DNA from: Caldilineaceae bacterium bin5
Lineage (GTDB): Bacteria > Chloroflexota > Anaerolineae > Caldilineales > Caldilineaceae
Assembly (NCBI GenBank): GCA_002238445.1
Contig: MPML01000035.1
Location: 1-47,036 of the forward strand
Direction: 5' to 3'
Length of the DNA stretch: 47,036 nucleotides
Shown: in pieces, positions 25,434 to 35,700 of the stretch
How the letters are laid out: the number at the start of each line of letters is the position of its first letter
Position numbering within the stretch: the first letter of the stretch is position 1
Notes under the pieces: model-generated
What the model saw: the letters and a program-made list of their open reading frames with translations, nothing else
Told to the model about the DNA's origin: nothing
The model's database searches: none
Translations under genes and position numbers: made by a program

Positions 25434-26602
25434 AGAGCACGTTCAATGATCGACATGAATTGAAGGCCGACTCGATCCCAGTTCATTTCGTTTTCGACCC
25501 AGCGGCGGCCGGCGCTACCCAGGCGTTGCCGCAGAGTTGGGTCGTTGAGAAGGCGAGTGAGTGCCTGCGTCAGAGCCTGGGGATCATCGGGAGGGACGAG
25601 GAGGCCGGTTTCGTTTTCAATGACTGCTTCGGCTGCGCCGCCGCTGCGGGCTGCTACGACCGGCAAGCCGCAGGCGCTGGCTTCGAGGTAGACGATGCCG
25701 AAGCCCTCGACGCTGCCGGCATGATACTCTGCGCGCGACGTCATGACAAAGATGGTGGCCTTCTGGTAGACCTCCGGCAGCTCGAAATCGGAAACTGCAT
25801 CCATGAAGCGCACGGCATGGGAAAGTTTCAGCTTCCGAGCCAGCTGCGCAAGGGAATGGCGGGCAGGACCGGAACCGACGATCCAGTATTGGAGGCCAGG
25901 TGTCTGGTCAAGAAGGGGCGGCAGTGCTCTTAGAACGGTGTCGATTCCTTTACGCGACACCAGCCGGGCGACGGTAAGAAGGATGGGCGGCCCTGAGGGA
26001 GGCGAGGCGGGCGGGGTAAATCGATCCGGGTTGGTACCGGGAAGCAACAGTTCGGGAGGCGGCAGGCCAAGTTCTTGAAGACGCTGGGCGTTGGCGTGTG
26101 AAATGGTCACCAGCGGGCGCGCGCTTGCCAGCAGCCGATTGAAGATAGGGGAATGCCAGCGTAACTGAGCCGCTTCAAAGTCATTCCCATACGCCAGGGC
26201 GATGTAGGGTCGTCTGGAGAGTGCCGCAGGCAACAGTAGCAGGGGATGTGCATGTCCCACGACGGTTAAATGTGGTTGCAGCGCCGTCAGCGCGCGTGCG
26301 ATGCGCCAGGTCGTTAGAAGAACGGTGCCCGGTGTCGATCGGGGATTGCCTTCTGCAGAAAATCCGTCACTTCGGTTCTGCCCGAAGGTAACCATTTGGA
26401 ACGGTTCTTCACTAAGAGCTGTAGGGTTGCCGTCCGGATGCACGACGGTGAGGTTACATTGGCGCCCGACGCGGCGGCATATTTCAAAGAGATATTGCTG
26501 CATTCCACCGACGCGCGGGGCAAAGTCCAGTGTTAGCAGAGCAATCTTAAGATAAGGTGAGCCTGGAGAAGAGTGGAGGGCATCAGGCGGGAGCGTCGGC
26601 AT
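25430..26602 (-). CDS. GT4 family glycosyltransferase
   Basis: This 390-residue GT-B enzyme has an N-terminal domain with LTLDFAPRVGGMQQYLFEICRR and NDFEAAQLRWH, and a C-domain with ILLTVARLVSRKGIDTVLRAL and AEYHAGSVEGFGIVYLEASACGLPVVAA, where the EX7E motif lies near residue 300. The fuller SVEGFGIVYLE form is common in PimB'-like mannosyltransferases; this is a resemblance, not proof of sugar. The start is supported by GGAGG 5 nt before ATG 26602. Its 3' end overlaps the next gene by 4 bp and its 5' end is 11 bp after the gene at 26614. Confidence 0.89.
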   Translation of the reverse strand: MPTLPPDALHSSPGSPYLKIALLTLDFAPRVGGMQQYLFEICRRVGRQCNLTVVHPDGNPTALSEEPFQMVTFGQNRSDGFSAEGNPRSTPGTVLLTTWRIARALTALQPHLTVVGHAHPLLLLPAALSRRPYIALAYGNDFEAAQLRWHSPIFNRLLASARPLVTISHANAQRLQELGLPPPELLLPGTNPDRFTPPASPPSGPPILLTVARLVSRKGIDTVLRALPPLLDQTPGLQYWIVGSGPARHSLAQLARKLKLSHAVRFMDAVSDFELPEVYQKATIFVMTSRAEYHAGSVEGFGIVYLEASACGLPVVAARSGGAAEAVIENETGLLVPPDDPQALTQALTRLLNDPTLRQRLGSAGRRWVENEMNWDRVGLQFMSIIERAL

Positions 26603-26613
26603 TGAGGCCTCCT

Positions 26614-27708
26614 TTACTGCCCGCGCCTGTAGCTGCGGTCTTCCTCCCCGTTGACCAAGCTGGCGAATAGAGCTTCGTAGGCATCTACGACTCGCTCCAG
26701 CGCGAACTCTTTCGCGCGTTCGAGCCCAAGCTCTGCTAGCGATTGTCGCCTGTACGCGTCACTGAGCAGCGACAGCAAGGTTTGACCCAGTTTGGATTCA
26801 GGCGCCAAGACTCCCCACTTGCCATCTTCCAGCAGTTCGCGGGCGCCAGAGTTGGGAGTTGCAACGACTGGAGTGCCGCATGCCATCGCTTCAATGTAGG
26901 GAATGCCAAAGCCTTCATATGTGCTGGGAAGGCAGAAGACCCAGGCCCGGCGATATAGATCGGCTAGGGCATCCTCATCCAGGTTCTGGAAACAGACGAT
27001 GCCGGGGGCTTGCACGGTTTGCTCCGCCACCATCCACAGTTCGGCTTTAGGCAAGGCTGGTCGAATCTGAGATTGGAAGAGTTCCAGTAGCATCTGGCCC
27101 CGCTTGCGACCGGCCAGGGTGCCTACAAAGAGGATGACAGGATGGGGATGACGGAGATGACTGTTCAGAAAGGGCTCGGGGCAGTAGACATCGCGATTTA
27201 CCGAATTGGGTATCACAAGATCGATGCCAGGAACATATCGCCGAGTGTTTGCGCTAACTGCTACAACCCTCGTGGCCCTGGCGGCTTCTAGCAGTTCGCA
27301 TGGCGTGAGTGTCAGATACCACACCCGCCTCTTCAAAGTGATGGCGTGCATGGCTTCGCCCAACGAGGCCCCGTGCAGCGTTCGCACTAACGGTGGGCCG
27401 GAACGCCGTATCAGTGCGTTGTTGCCATGGGCGTGGATGATGTCGAAGTCGCTGAAATCCTGGGCTGCGTAGCGTCTTGCCAGCTGCCAGAGCCAGAGCC
27501 ATGCGCGCAGGGGGTTTGACGGAGGTGAAGAAAGCACTTGTCGCACTAGATAGCAGGCTTCCGGCGGGCGCTCGTCGGTTGAAAAGACGGTCACGTAGTG
27601 GCCTCGTTGTGCCAGAGCGTTGGCCAGCCTGTTGGCCGCGTAGGCCACGCCGCCGGACTTGGCGCGGTTGGGAATAGGCAATTGGGAGGAAAGTACGGCG
27701 ATTTTCAC
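26614..27708 (-). CDS. GT4 family glycosyltransferase
   Basis: This 364-residue GT-B enzyme starts KIAVLSSQLPIPNRAKSGGVAY, and has FDIIHAHGNNALI and VRTLHGASLGE in the acceptor domain. The donor domain shows PVILFVGTLAGRKRGQML and TYEGFGIPYIEAMACGTPVVATPNSGARELL, with the EX7E motif near residue 261. The start is GTG 27708, 6 bp after the stop of the GT2 gene, with no distinct RBS, so translation probably follows from that gene. The activity is inferred from the family alone. Confidence 0.87.
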   Translation of the reverse strand: MKIAVLSSQLPIPNRAKSGGVAYAANRLANALAQRGHYVTVFSTDERPPEACYLVRQVLSSPPSNPLRAWLWLWQLARRYAAQDFSDFDIIHAHGNNALIRRSGPPLVRTLHGASLGEAMHAITLKRRVWYLTLTPCELLEAARATRVVAVSANTRRYVPGIDLVIPNSVNRDVYCPEPFLNSHLRHPHPVILFVGTLAGRKRGQMLLELFQSQIRPALPKAELWMVAEQTVQAPGIVCFQNLDEDALADLYRRAWVFCLPSTYEGFGIPYIEAMACGTPVVATPNSGARELLEDGKWGVLAPESKLGQTLLSLLSDAYRRQSLAELGLERAKEFALERVVDAYEALFASLVNGEEDRSYRRGQ

Positions 27709-27714
27709 AATGGT

Positions 27715-28623
27715 TCAACTTTTCTTGCGACTGCCTAGGCCAGCCCTGTATCCACACCACAGGCCGCGAAGCGAGGGAATGATCCGCTCAGGATGCTTCT
27801 GGAAGACTGCCTGCTTAACCAAAATCCAGCCCAGTTCCCTTTTCAGAAACCAGGGCAGGTATCGCTGTTGGAAGTTTTTGGAAAAGAAGTAGGCATTGTT
27901 GTAGTGAGACTCATAGAAGTACCTTCCTTCATCGCTGTCCTTACTGGCGCGGGAACCGCCGGTCGGATGGCCCAGATGCACGATTGCGGCGGCAGGGTCG
28001 TATGCGATCTTATAGCCACGACGCATAATTCGCAGTGAAAAGTCGGTCTCTTCCCCGTTGGCGCGGCCAATGTATGCTTCGTCGAACAGGCCCACTTCAA
28101 TGGCTAGTTCGCGCCGCATGGACATGTTTCCGCCTCGCAAACTGTCGGTCGTTCCCTTCTGAACTTCGAAGTTCCAGTAGTCGCGGATCCTTCCATCCGG
28201 GGAAATGGTACATGGTCGAGGCTTAGGTGGTCGCTCCTTTCGTTCCACATAGACCCCCCCTGTAGCTGCGCCGATGCCAGGCTGTTGCAAATTGGCCATG
28301 TGTAGCTCGATCAGATCCGCCGGGGGGATAATGTCATCATCACAGTATAGAAGGTAGCTGCCTATGGCCAACTTCGCGCCGATGTTGCGCGCATGGGGCA
28401 GATTGGCTTTCGCGACGAAATGCCAGCGAAAACGCTCCGGAAAACGATCTTGACAGGTGCGGATGAATTGCTGGGTCCCTTCCTCGTGGTCCGAAGTCTG
28501 ATCAATGACAAGCAGTTCGTAGTGCGGGTAGGAAAGTCCGAGCAGGTATTGGATCGTCTCACACAGGACCTTCTCGCGTCGATAGGTGGGAACAATTATC
28601 GACCAAAAGGGAGTATCTGACAT
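27715..28623 (-). CDS. GT2 family glycosyltransferase
   Basis: This 302-residue GT-A enzyme starts FWSIIVPTYRREKVLCETI, with the nucleotide-binding LLVIDQTSD and the metal-binding YLLYCDDDIIPPADLI (DDD near 97-99). RGGNMSMRRELAIEVGLFDEAY and the catalytic-base region NGEETDFSLRIMRRGYKI follow, all standard for GT2 inverting enzymes. No membrane helices are seen, so it works in the cytoplasm or at the membrane face. It starts 3 nt after the flippase stop (TAA GTC ATG) and is probably translationally coupled to it. It is the only GT2 gene in a cluster of GT4 enzymes. Confidence 0.9.
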   Translation of the reverse strand: MSDTPFWSIIVPTYRREKVLCETIQYLLGLSYPHYELLVIDQTSDHEEGTQQFIRTCQDRFPERFRWHFVAKANLPHARNIGAKLAIGSYLLYCDDDIIPPADLIELHMANLQQPGIGAATGGVYVERKERPPKPRPCTISPDGRIRDYWNFEVQKGTTDSLRGGNMSMRRELAIEVGLFDEAYIGRANGEETDFSLRIMRRGYKIAYDPAAAIVHLGHPTGGSRASKDSDEGRYFYESHYNNAYFFSKNFQQRYLPWFLKRELGWILVKQAVFQKHPERIIPSLRGLWCGYRAGLGSRKKS

Positions 28624-28626
28624 GAC

Positions 28627-30135
28627 TTAGCTACGTACAAGGAATTGAACAAGCCACTGGTAGGCCGGAACCAGGCTCTGGGGCAGGTGTTGGCTCAGCC
28701 GATTCAAGAGCAGTTGATCCGAGTCATCCAAAGCTGCATACAGCCTCAGCATCACCGGGTAAACAAGGAACGCCGCGGCGACCGCAACCACAAGCCCGCC
28801 AAGCCAAGAACTGACGAGCCACGCGACGGCGGAGGCCGTAAGGGCCGCCAGCAAAATACGACTTAGAACGCGAAATGGCAGGTCTACTTGCAGGCGCCGG
28901 GCGGTATGGGCGATGCAGACTGCGCTGGAAACCGTGTGACAGCCACAGGTGGCGATTGCTGCCCCGATTGCGCCATAAGTGGGGATCAAGAGAAGGGAAA
29001 GAGTGATGTTGAAGAGCGCTATCAGGGCGTTCAAGCGCACTATGAAACTCTGTTCCTCCATACTATATAGCACGGATACACTTACAGAAGCGATGGAACC
29101 GGCGATGTTGCCAACAAAAAAGATTGCAAGGATCGGAGCCATGGCCTGAAATTCAGGACCGTACAGGAGCGCGACCGACGACGCCACCGCTGCTCCGCCC
29201 AACCCGATCGGCATGGCGACCGCCGCCGCGATTCGGTTGGATGAGAGGTAGACGCGATCTACTCGGTCGCGTTCATTCTGCCCTTGCAACGAAGCAAATG
29301 TAGGTAACAGTGTCGCCGTGAAAATGGCGGGAAGGGCCATTCCTCTCACGGCCAGGTCAAAGGATTGACTGTAAAAGGCGATGTCTACATCAGTAGAAAA
29401 CTGCTTCAGAAAGAAGACTCCGAATCGCTCGTAGGGTATAGTGCTGGTGACGAAAATCAGGATGATATCGCGGCTGTAGCTGAAGAGGCGCCGGCGCAGT
29501 TCGTGGGGAATGCTGGACTCCAACGCGCCTGAGAATGTGAAATGGGTTTGCAGCTTCCAGCCGATCAGTATGATCGCGATAATTCGCCGGGCGATATATA
29601 CAAGCAGAAGCGCATAGATTCCGAAGCCAAGGGAAACGGCAACGATTGAGGCAGCAGCAAAGATGAACCCACCTAGCAGGCTTGCCTGGCTGAAAATACG
29701 AAAGTCCTGTGCGCCTTTGGCTGCGGACTGGAAAAAGGCTTCCACAGCGACAAGTAGAACTGAGATGGCGACAAGTGCAAGAGCGGCGCCGTCGGAGGAC
29801 GGGGCAGCCAATGTATAGACCAGGACCAGGCCCCCTACCAGCGCCCCCAGTAACAACTCAATCTGTAGAAGGCGTATAAGAATGGCCGAGGCAGTTTCCC
29901 GCTCGCCCTGGCCCAGAAATTCGGCGCCGAATTTTGCCATTGCTTGCGGCAATCCGGGAGATGCCACCAGTGCAAGCAGACCTATCAGCCACAGCCAGTA
30001 GTTGTATTGACCCAGCACCGAGGCGCCAAGCACGCGGGCGAGGACAATGTTTGTGATCAACCCAAATAGGAGACCGCCAAATGTACTTAGGGCGCTCCAA
30101 TAGGTGTTCTTGACTATTGTCTGGTAGACGCTCAT
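28627..30135 (-). CDS. Polysaccharide flippase (Wzx/MOP family)
   Basis: This 502-residue protein has about 14 hydrophobic segments and the N-terminal pattern of lipopolysaccharide/O-antigen flippases: TYWSALSTFGGLLFGLITNIVLARVLGASVLGQYNYWLW. Further marks are the loop LPQAMAKFGAEFLGQGE and the later LYGPEFQAMAPILAIFF. Such proteins flip lipid-linked oligosaccharides across the cytoplasmic membrane, which fits the surrounding glycosyltransferases. AAAAGG before ATG 30135 is a weak RBS. A gap of about 100 bp separates it from the upstream GT4 gene at 30237; a local promoter there is possible but not evident. Confidence 0.9.
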   Translation of the reverse strand: MSVYQTIVKNTYWSALSTFGGLLFGLITNIVLARVLGASVLGQYNYWLWLIGLLALVASPGLPQAMAKFGAEFLGQGERETASAILIRLLQIELLLGALVGGLVLVYTLAAPSSDGAALALVAISVLLVAVEAFFQSAAKGAQDFRIFSQASLLGGFIFAAASIVAVSLGFGIYALLLVYIARRIIAIILIGWKLQTHFTFSGALESSIPHELRRRLFSYSRDIILIFVTSTIPYERFGVFFLKQFSTDVDIAFYSQSFDLAVRGMALPAIFTATLLPTFASLQGQNERDRVDRVYLSSNRIAAAVAMPIGLGGAAVASSVALLYGPEFQAMAPILAIFFVGNIAGSIASVSVSVLYSMEEQSFIVRLNALIALFNITLSLLLIPTYGAIGAAIATCGCHTVSSAVCIAHTARRLQVDLPFRVLSRILLAALTASAVAWLVSSWLGGLVVAVAAAFLVYPVMLRLYAALDDSDQLLLNRLSQHLPQSLVPAYQWLVQFLVRS

Positions 30136-30236
30136 TGGGTTGCCTTTTGGCGGGGACCGCCAGAGGCTCAGAAGCAGGCATTGCTAACTTGTCGGTCGAC
30201 AACTCTGATTGAAAGGCGGGCGGCTATAGGACCGAT

Positions 30237-31529
30237 TTACGCCGCGAGGGAAACTTGGCCCTTCCCGGACTCGGCGATTACCTGCCGGTAGCAGGCCACC
30301 GTTTCTTCTACCATTCTCTCTGCAGTGAATCTCGACTGCACGCGCTCGTAGCCGCGCATTCCCATAGCCTGCCTCATCTTCGCATTACTTGCCAGCCTTA
30401 CAAGAGCATTCGCCAGTTCGGTTATGTTGCCCCGTTCGACCAGGATTCCCGTTTCGCTATGCGAAACCACCTCGGGCACTGCCCCTGCGTGGAAGGCTAC
30501 AACCGGCTTGGCATGGGCCATGGCTTCCAGGTAGATGAGGCCAAACGACTCGGAAAGAGAAGGCGCGGCGAAGATATCGCAGCCAGCATATAGTTGAGAG
30601 AGCGCCTCCGCTTCGACATAGCCTGTGAAGGACGTTGCTTGACGCGCTGCTGGAGAGGCAAGACTGGCAAAGTATTCCTGATAGCTGCTTCCCTGAGGCG
30701 CGTCGCCTATGTCGTCGCCGGCGATAACAAATTTACAGTTCGAAAGCCGACTGGTCACTTTGGGGATAGCCTGGAGCAGACAGTCGATCCCTTTGCGCCT
30801 CTCCAGTCGCCCAACATACAGAATCGTAACAACCTTACTGTCCGTCTTGTTCATCAATGGCGGATTAGTCGGAACAGGAATGCCCTGTGATATCAGAACT
30901 GGTCTGGCGTCAGCAGTCCGATACAGATCGGAGCAGTACTTAGCGATAAACTGGCTGTTTGCAATTAAGCGGGCGCAGCGTTTGGCGGGAATTGCTTCCA
31001 GAAAACAGGCCAGGCGAAGTCCCAATCTGGTAGACCGTTCGCCCATGAGACGGCTGACTTGAGCCAACGGCGTCGACAGGCGAATTACTAGCGGCGCGCG
31101 TGGATGCATGCAGTAGTAGAGACCCTCCGCGCCCCAGTTTGGCATTTCGATGACATCAAGTGGGCCTTGTGTTCGTTCCAGAGCAGCGATTTTGCGGTCC
31201 ACTGCAAAGCTTCGTTCCAAGGTATTCCAGATTCCGCGTCCTTTACGGCGAACTGGGGCTGGCAGCCAGAACTTCCTGTTAGCCACTCTGGACAGCTTTA
31301 CTTCAGACGGCAGAAGGGGATCGGCGATGGTCTCCTCGCCTTCTCGATCCTGGGTCCTTGGCCCGGTTGGGTGATTGGAGGCACTCGTTTCTCCAGGTCC
31401 GGCAATGACGGTTACGTCGTGTCCGGCTTTGGCAAGTCCATGGGCCAACAGGCGGCTGTAGGTGGCAATGCCCCCTTGGCCTTCAGGTGGAAATTCCTTG
31501 CTGACAAGGCAGATACGCAGGGGCTTCAA
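30237..31529 (-). CDS. GT4 family glycosyltransferase
   Basis: This 430-residue GT-B enzyme starts LRICLVSKEFPPEGQGGIATYSRLLAHGLAKAGH. It has an unusually long acceptor domain (RVANRKFWLPAPVRRKGRG) and the donor motifs ILYVGRLERRKGIDCLLQA and LSESFGLIYLEAMAHAKPVVAFHAG, with EX7E near residue 323. The start is TTG 31529: it overlaps the TGA of the upstream gene as TTGA, and GGAGG lies 6 nt before it, inside the end of that gene. This is a clear case of coupling. The sugar is unknown. Confidence 0.88.
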   Translation of the reverse strand: MKPLRICLVSKEFPPEGQGGIATYSRLLAHGLAKAGHDVTVIAGPGETSASNHPTGPRTQDREGEETIADPLLPSEVKLSRVANRKFWLPAPVRRKGRGIWNTLERSFAVDRKIAALERTQGPLDVIEMPNWGAEGLYYCMHPRAPLVIRLSTPLAQVSRLMGERSTRLGLRLACFLEAIPAKRCARLIANSQFIAKYCSDLYRTADARPVLISQGIPVPTNPPLMNKTDSKVVTILYVGRLERRKGIDCLLQAIPKVTSRLSNCKFVIAGDDIGDAPQGSSYQEYFASLASPAARQATSFTGYVEAEALSQLYAGCDIFAAPSLSESFGLIYLEAMAHAKPVVAFHAGAVPEVVSHSETGILVERGNITELANALVRLASNAKMRQAMGMRGYERVQSRFTAERMVEETVACYRQVIAESGKGQVSLAA

Positions 31530-32740
31530 CGAATTCCTCCAACGACTGCCTTATAGACCTCCGCTGTTTCCAGTGCCGCACTTCGCCAGCAGAAGCGGGC
31601 CGCTTGACGCAGGCCGTCATCGCGCATCTGACGAGCGGTTTCCGGATTCGACAGCACCTCTCGGACTTGCGCGGCCAGTGCATCTGCCGTAAGCGATTCA
31701 ATGTAGAGCGCAGCATCCCCCGCCACTTCGGGCAGGCTGCTGGCTCTGCTGCAAACGACGGGTGCGCCGCAGGCCATTGCTTCCAGCACGGGGATGCCGA
31801 AGCCTTCATAGAGACTGGGCATCAAGAAGCAGTCGGCGCCGCTGTATAGGGGCGGGAGGTCTTCTTCGGGGACGCGGCCGGTGAAGATTACGTCGTCCGC
31901 CAGCCCCAGCAGTTCCACATCGGATTTTACGGTATCGAAGAGCCAGCCGCGTCCGCCGGCGACGACAAGGCAGTGGGGCCAGCCTTCGGCTTTCAGGCGG
32001 GCCAGTGCTTCAAAGGCGAGCGCGTGATTCTTGCGGGGCTCCAGTGTGCCCACCATCAGCAGGTATGGCCGCCCGATTGCATATTGGTCCTGTACTCGCT
32101 GGATTTCCTCCTCATCAGCAGGACTGAAATGATTCTCTATGCCCTCGCCAACCACAACTACCTTCTGCGACGGCGTGCCATACAGATCCAGAATATCTTG
32201 CTTCGTGTGCCGGCTGACTGAAATGATAGCATCGGCCCGGCGCACAAACAAGGGCATTGCCACGCGCAGGAAGGCCCGGTTGGCAACGGTATGGTGCTGG
32301 GGGAAGCGCTCGAAGATCAGGTCGTGAACTGTCATGACCGACGGGCGCGCCATCCATGGCAGCAGATGCTCGGTGGCATGGTAGATACCGCCAGTTGCGA
32401 GCCTGCGCTCAACATATGGAGCTCGCAAGAGCTGACAGGCCAGCACGCCCAGCCGCCAGGGATGTTGCCGCATTGGCAGGGCACGGGCGGGAATGGCAGC
32501 GAGCGAGGCGGGCGGCTGATGATCGCTATGGCGGTTATAAAAGAGGCTCAGGTCGATTGTATCGCGACAGTGCTGCCAGAGGGCTGATGCCAGGCTTTCG
32601 GTATAGCGGGCCAGTCCTGCGCTTTGATGAACGGCAGGGCCGGCGTCGAGGACTACTCCCAGACGTTCCGGCCGCTGCCCCGACTCTTCCCGCGGGGCAA
32701 TAGCTGGCGCGTGCGACTTCGCCCGGATGCGCTCAGCCAT
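31526..32740 (-). CDS. GT4 family glycosyltransferase
   Basis: This 404-residue GT-B enzyme resembles the MtfB/WbaZ branch: RLGVVLDAGPAVHQSAGLARYTESLA near the start, then VMTVHDLIFERFP and ISVSRHTKQDILDLYG. The donor domain has PYLLMVGTLEPRKNHALAFEAL and LYEGFGIPVLEAMACGAPVVCSRASSLPEVAGDAALY, with the EX7E motif near residue 310. It is similar in layout to the gene at 21887, so the two may use related sugars. Its start overlaps the end of the DinG-type gene by 8 bp, and its end overlaps the next glycosyltransferase. Confidence 0.89.
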   Translation of the reverse strand: MAERIRAKSHAPAIAPREESGQRPERLGVVLDAGPAVHQSAGLARYTESLASALWQHCRDTIDLSLFYNRHSDHQPPASLAAIPARALPMRQHPWRLGVLACQLLRAPYVERRLATGGIYHATEHLLPWMARPSVMTVHDLIFERFPQHHTVANRAFLRVAMPLFVRRADAIISVSRHTKQDILDLYGTPSQKVVVVGEGIENHFSPADEEEIQRVQDQYAIGRPYLLMVGTLEPRKNHALAFEALARLKAEGWPHCLVVAGGRGWLFDTVKSDVELLGLADDVIFTGRVPEEDLPPLYSGADCFLMPSLYEGFGIPVLEAMACGAPVVCSRASSLPEVAGDAALYIESLTADALAAQVREVLSNPETARQMRDDGLRQAARFCWRSAALETAEVYKAVVGGIR

Positions 32741-35700
32741 CGCCTATTTCCCAGGACGCAGGCTCGAAATCCCAGTCAAATGGTTCGGGCGGCAGTGGCG
32801 AGTCGTCCAACCAACTCTGCACTGACTCGCCCAGATGCGAGAGCGGACTGCTGCGGGTTGTGCACGGGGGTAGCGCATCCAAAAAGATCTGGCCGTAGCT
32901 GCGTTGCCAGATTCGGCTGTCCAGCAGGACGACGACGCCGCGATCGGTTGCACTGCGGATCAGGCGTCCGAATCCCTGGCGCAGACGGATGACCGCCTCG
33001 GGCACGGCGTATTCGTGGAAGGCGTCTTCGTAGAGGCGGCTGCGTGCGGCGTAGAGCGGGTCGGTTGGCACTGCGAAGGGCAGACGCGCGATGAGCAGGC
33101 AGACAAGCTGATCGCCGGGTAGATCAATCCCTTCCCAGTAGCTGCTGGTGCCAAGCAGGAGCGAACGGGGATTGGCGCGGAAGTCGCTCAGATTGCGGCG
33201 GCGGCTGCCTTCGCCTTGCTGAATCACCGTCAGGCCGGCAGCCGCAAGCGGGGCGCGGATGGCGTCTGCGCTGGCTCGAAGGTGGCTGTGGCTGGTGAAG
33301 AGGACAAGCGTTCTGCCTTCCGCTGCCAACGCGGCCTGTTGAATGGCCTGCTCCAGCGCCTGCTGGTAGTTGTGATGGTTCGGTGCCGGCATGTCGCTGG
33401 GAAGGTAGAGGAGCACGTTCCGCTTGTAGTCGAAGGGGCTGTCAATGACGGTCCCACCTGCCTCCCAACAGCCCAGCCGCTCGCGCAGGTAGTCGAAGTG
33501 ATCGCCGGCCTGAAGCGTTGCGCCGGTGAGCAGGACTGCACGTTTCCTGGCGAAGAGATCGGAAGCCAGTTTTTCACTCACATGGATTGGAGCGCTGCGC
33601 AACGTGACGGCATCTGTTCTGCGCCGCGAACGAGAAGCTCGGGCAGCGGTTCTCCCGTCGGAGGAAAGCTCCAGCCAGGCGACCGATTCTTCCTGGTGAT
33701 TGAGGGGGCGCAGAATTACATCGTCGGCAATTTGCAGCGCTGCCGCCAAGTCGTTCTGCGCGAAATGCAGGGCCTGCAGCGCGTAGCCCGAACCGCTTTC
33801 GGCTTGAACTGCGTTGTCAGCATCGTGCTCCCTTTGCCACCAAGAGGAGGCATCCAGCTGGTCGGCCAGCTCTGTCAGCAGGGTCAGCAGGCTACCCAGC
33901 TGTGCGCTGATTCCATCCCATTCGATTTCGATCTCGCTCCATGCAGGCTGGGCGCGCATCCGGCTGTCCAAGGCAACCTGCTGGGGATAAGCGGAGGCAG
34001 CACGCGGCGCATCATCTGCCTCACCGTGGCGCGAGGCGAATTGTTGCAACGATTCAAAAAAGGGAGTGAGAGTCGATTGCATCGTTTGGCGACTGGCTTG
34101 CAGTTGTCGCGTCAGATCCTGAGCATGTTCTTGCCCGATGCGCGGAGCCAACAGGTCGACTGCGCTGTGCACGCGGTCAAGCAACATAGTTAACAGGCGA
34201 AGGTCAAATTGCTGTGTAAACTGCCCTGTGGCCGCGCTTTCCAGGTGGTGGGCCTCGTCCACTATCAGGTTGTCATATTCGGGCAGGACTTGACCACCGG
34301 CTTCCACGTCTGCGATCAGCAGTGCATGGTTGACCACGAGCAGATGGGCAGATCGGGCTTGGCGGTGGGCTTCAAGGTAGAAGTCTCGAAAGCTGCCACC
34401 GAGAGCGCTTAACCGACCGGAGGCGTGACTGCTGTTGCACCTTTCCGGGCTGCATTCGGCCGGATGGGAAACGACGAATGCGGTCAGCGCCTGTTCCTGG
34501 CGGTCGTGAATAGGGAGTTCAGAGATGTCGCCGGTTTGGGTGTGGGGCAGCCAGATCAGGAGTTTGGCGAGGAAGCGCAATTCCAAGGGGGGAAGGCCTT
34601 CCGTGAAGAGACCCCGTTTGGATCGGGGGGCGTCCAGCCAGCTGGCCAGTCTGCGCGTACAGAGATAGCGGGAACGCCCTTTCAGAGTCATCGCCCGTAA
34701 CGGCTGCAGGGGGTCACTGTCGATGCCCAAATCGGCGGTCGCCAAAACCTGAGCTACGCGCGGCATCTCTTGTTCCAGAAGTTGGTCCTGCAAGGGAATG
34801 GTATTGGTGGCGATGACGACGCGGCTGTTATTTGCCGCTGCCCAGGCTGCTGCCGGCAAGAGGTAGGCCAGGCTTTTGCCGGTGCCAGTTCCCGCTTCGA
34901 TGATCCGGTGGTCACCTCTGTTCAGCGCATCGAGCGTCTGGAGCGCCATTTGCAGTTGGCCGGTCCTCTGTTCAAACCCGGTGCCGGATTCGACTTCGAA
35001 TTCTGCTGCCAAAGGCCCTTCTTCAGCGAAGGCTTCGGTCAGAAAGTCGTCCGCGATCTCCTGCGGCGAAGAGCCTGGAGTAAGGGGACGCGGCGCACGT
35101 TGGCGACTCTTTTCCGGCCAGACTCTCCACTTTTTTCTTGCACTGATCTCGATATTTTTCCGACGCCGCAGCTCGTCCTCAAACAGGATCATCGGCCCCC
35201 AGTCACTCCCGCGACCGGCCGCGCACAGGGTCTCCAGCACGGCTGCAGGCACCGTTTCAATGCGCTCAATCAGGTGGAGAAGAAGGTCGGCCGTTGCTTC
35301 GGCGTCGTGTCCCGCCCTGTGCGCCGAGGTCAGGGGAATCTCCAGTGAGCTGCAAAGCTCGCCGAGGCTGTAGCTCTCCTGACCAGGTAACAGGATTGTC
35401 GCCAGCTCGTAAGTATCGAGGGCTGGCGCATCCACCTCTATTCCGGCCGCTCGCAGAAAAGCGATATCGAAGCCGGCACTATGCGCCACGACGGCCCCGG
35501 CACCTCTGCCGATGAAGGCGAGGATATCCGGAATAACCTCTTCGATGGAGGGCGCGTCTGCTACATCTGCTGGACGGATGCCGGTAAGCTGTTGGATGCG
35601 GAGCGGGAGTGGACGGCCGGGATTGACAAAGGTAGAAAAGCGCTCGCGCGGTCGGCCATCCTGAAAGCGGACGCCGCCAAACTCGATAATGGCATCCCGC

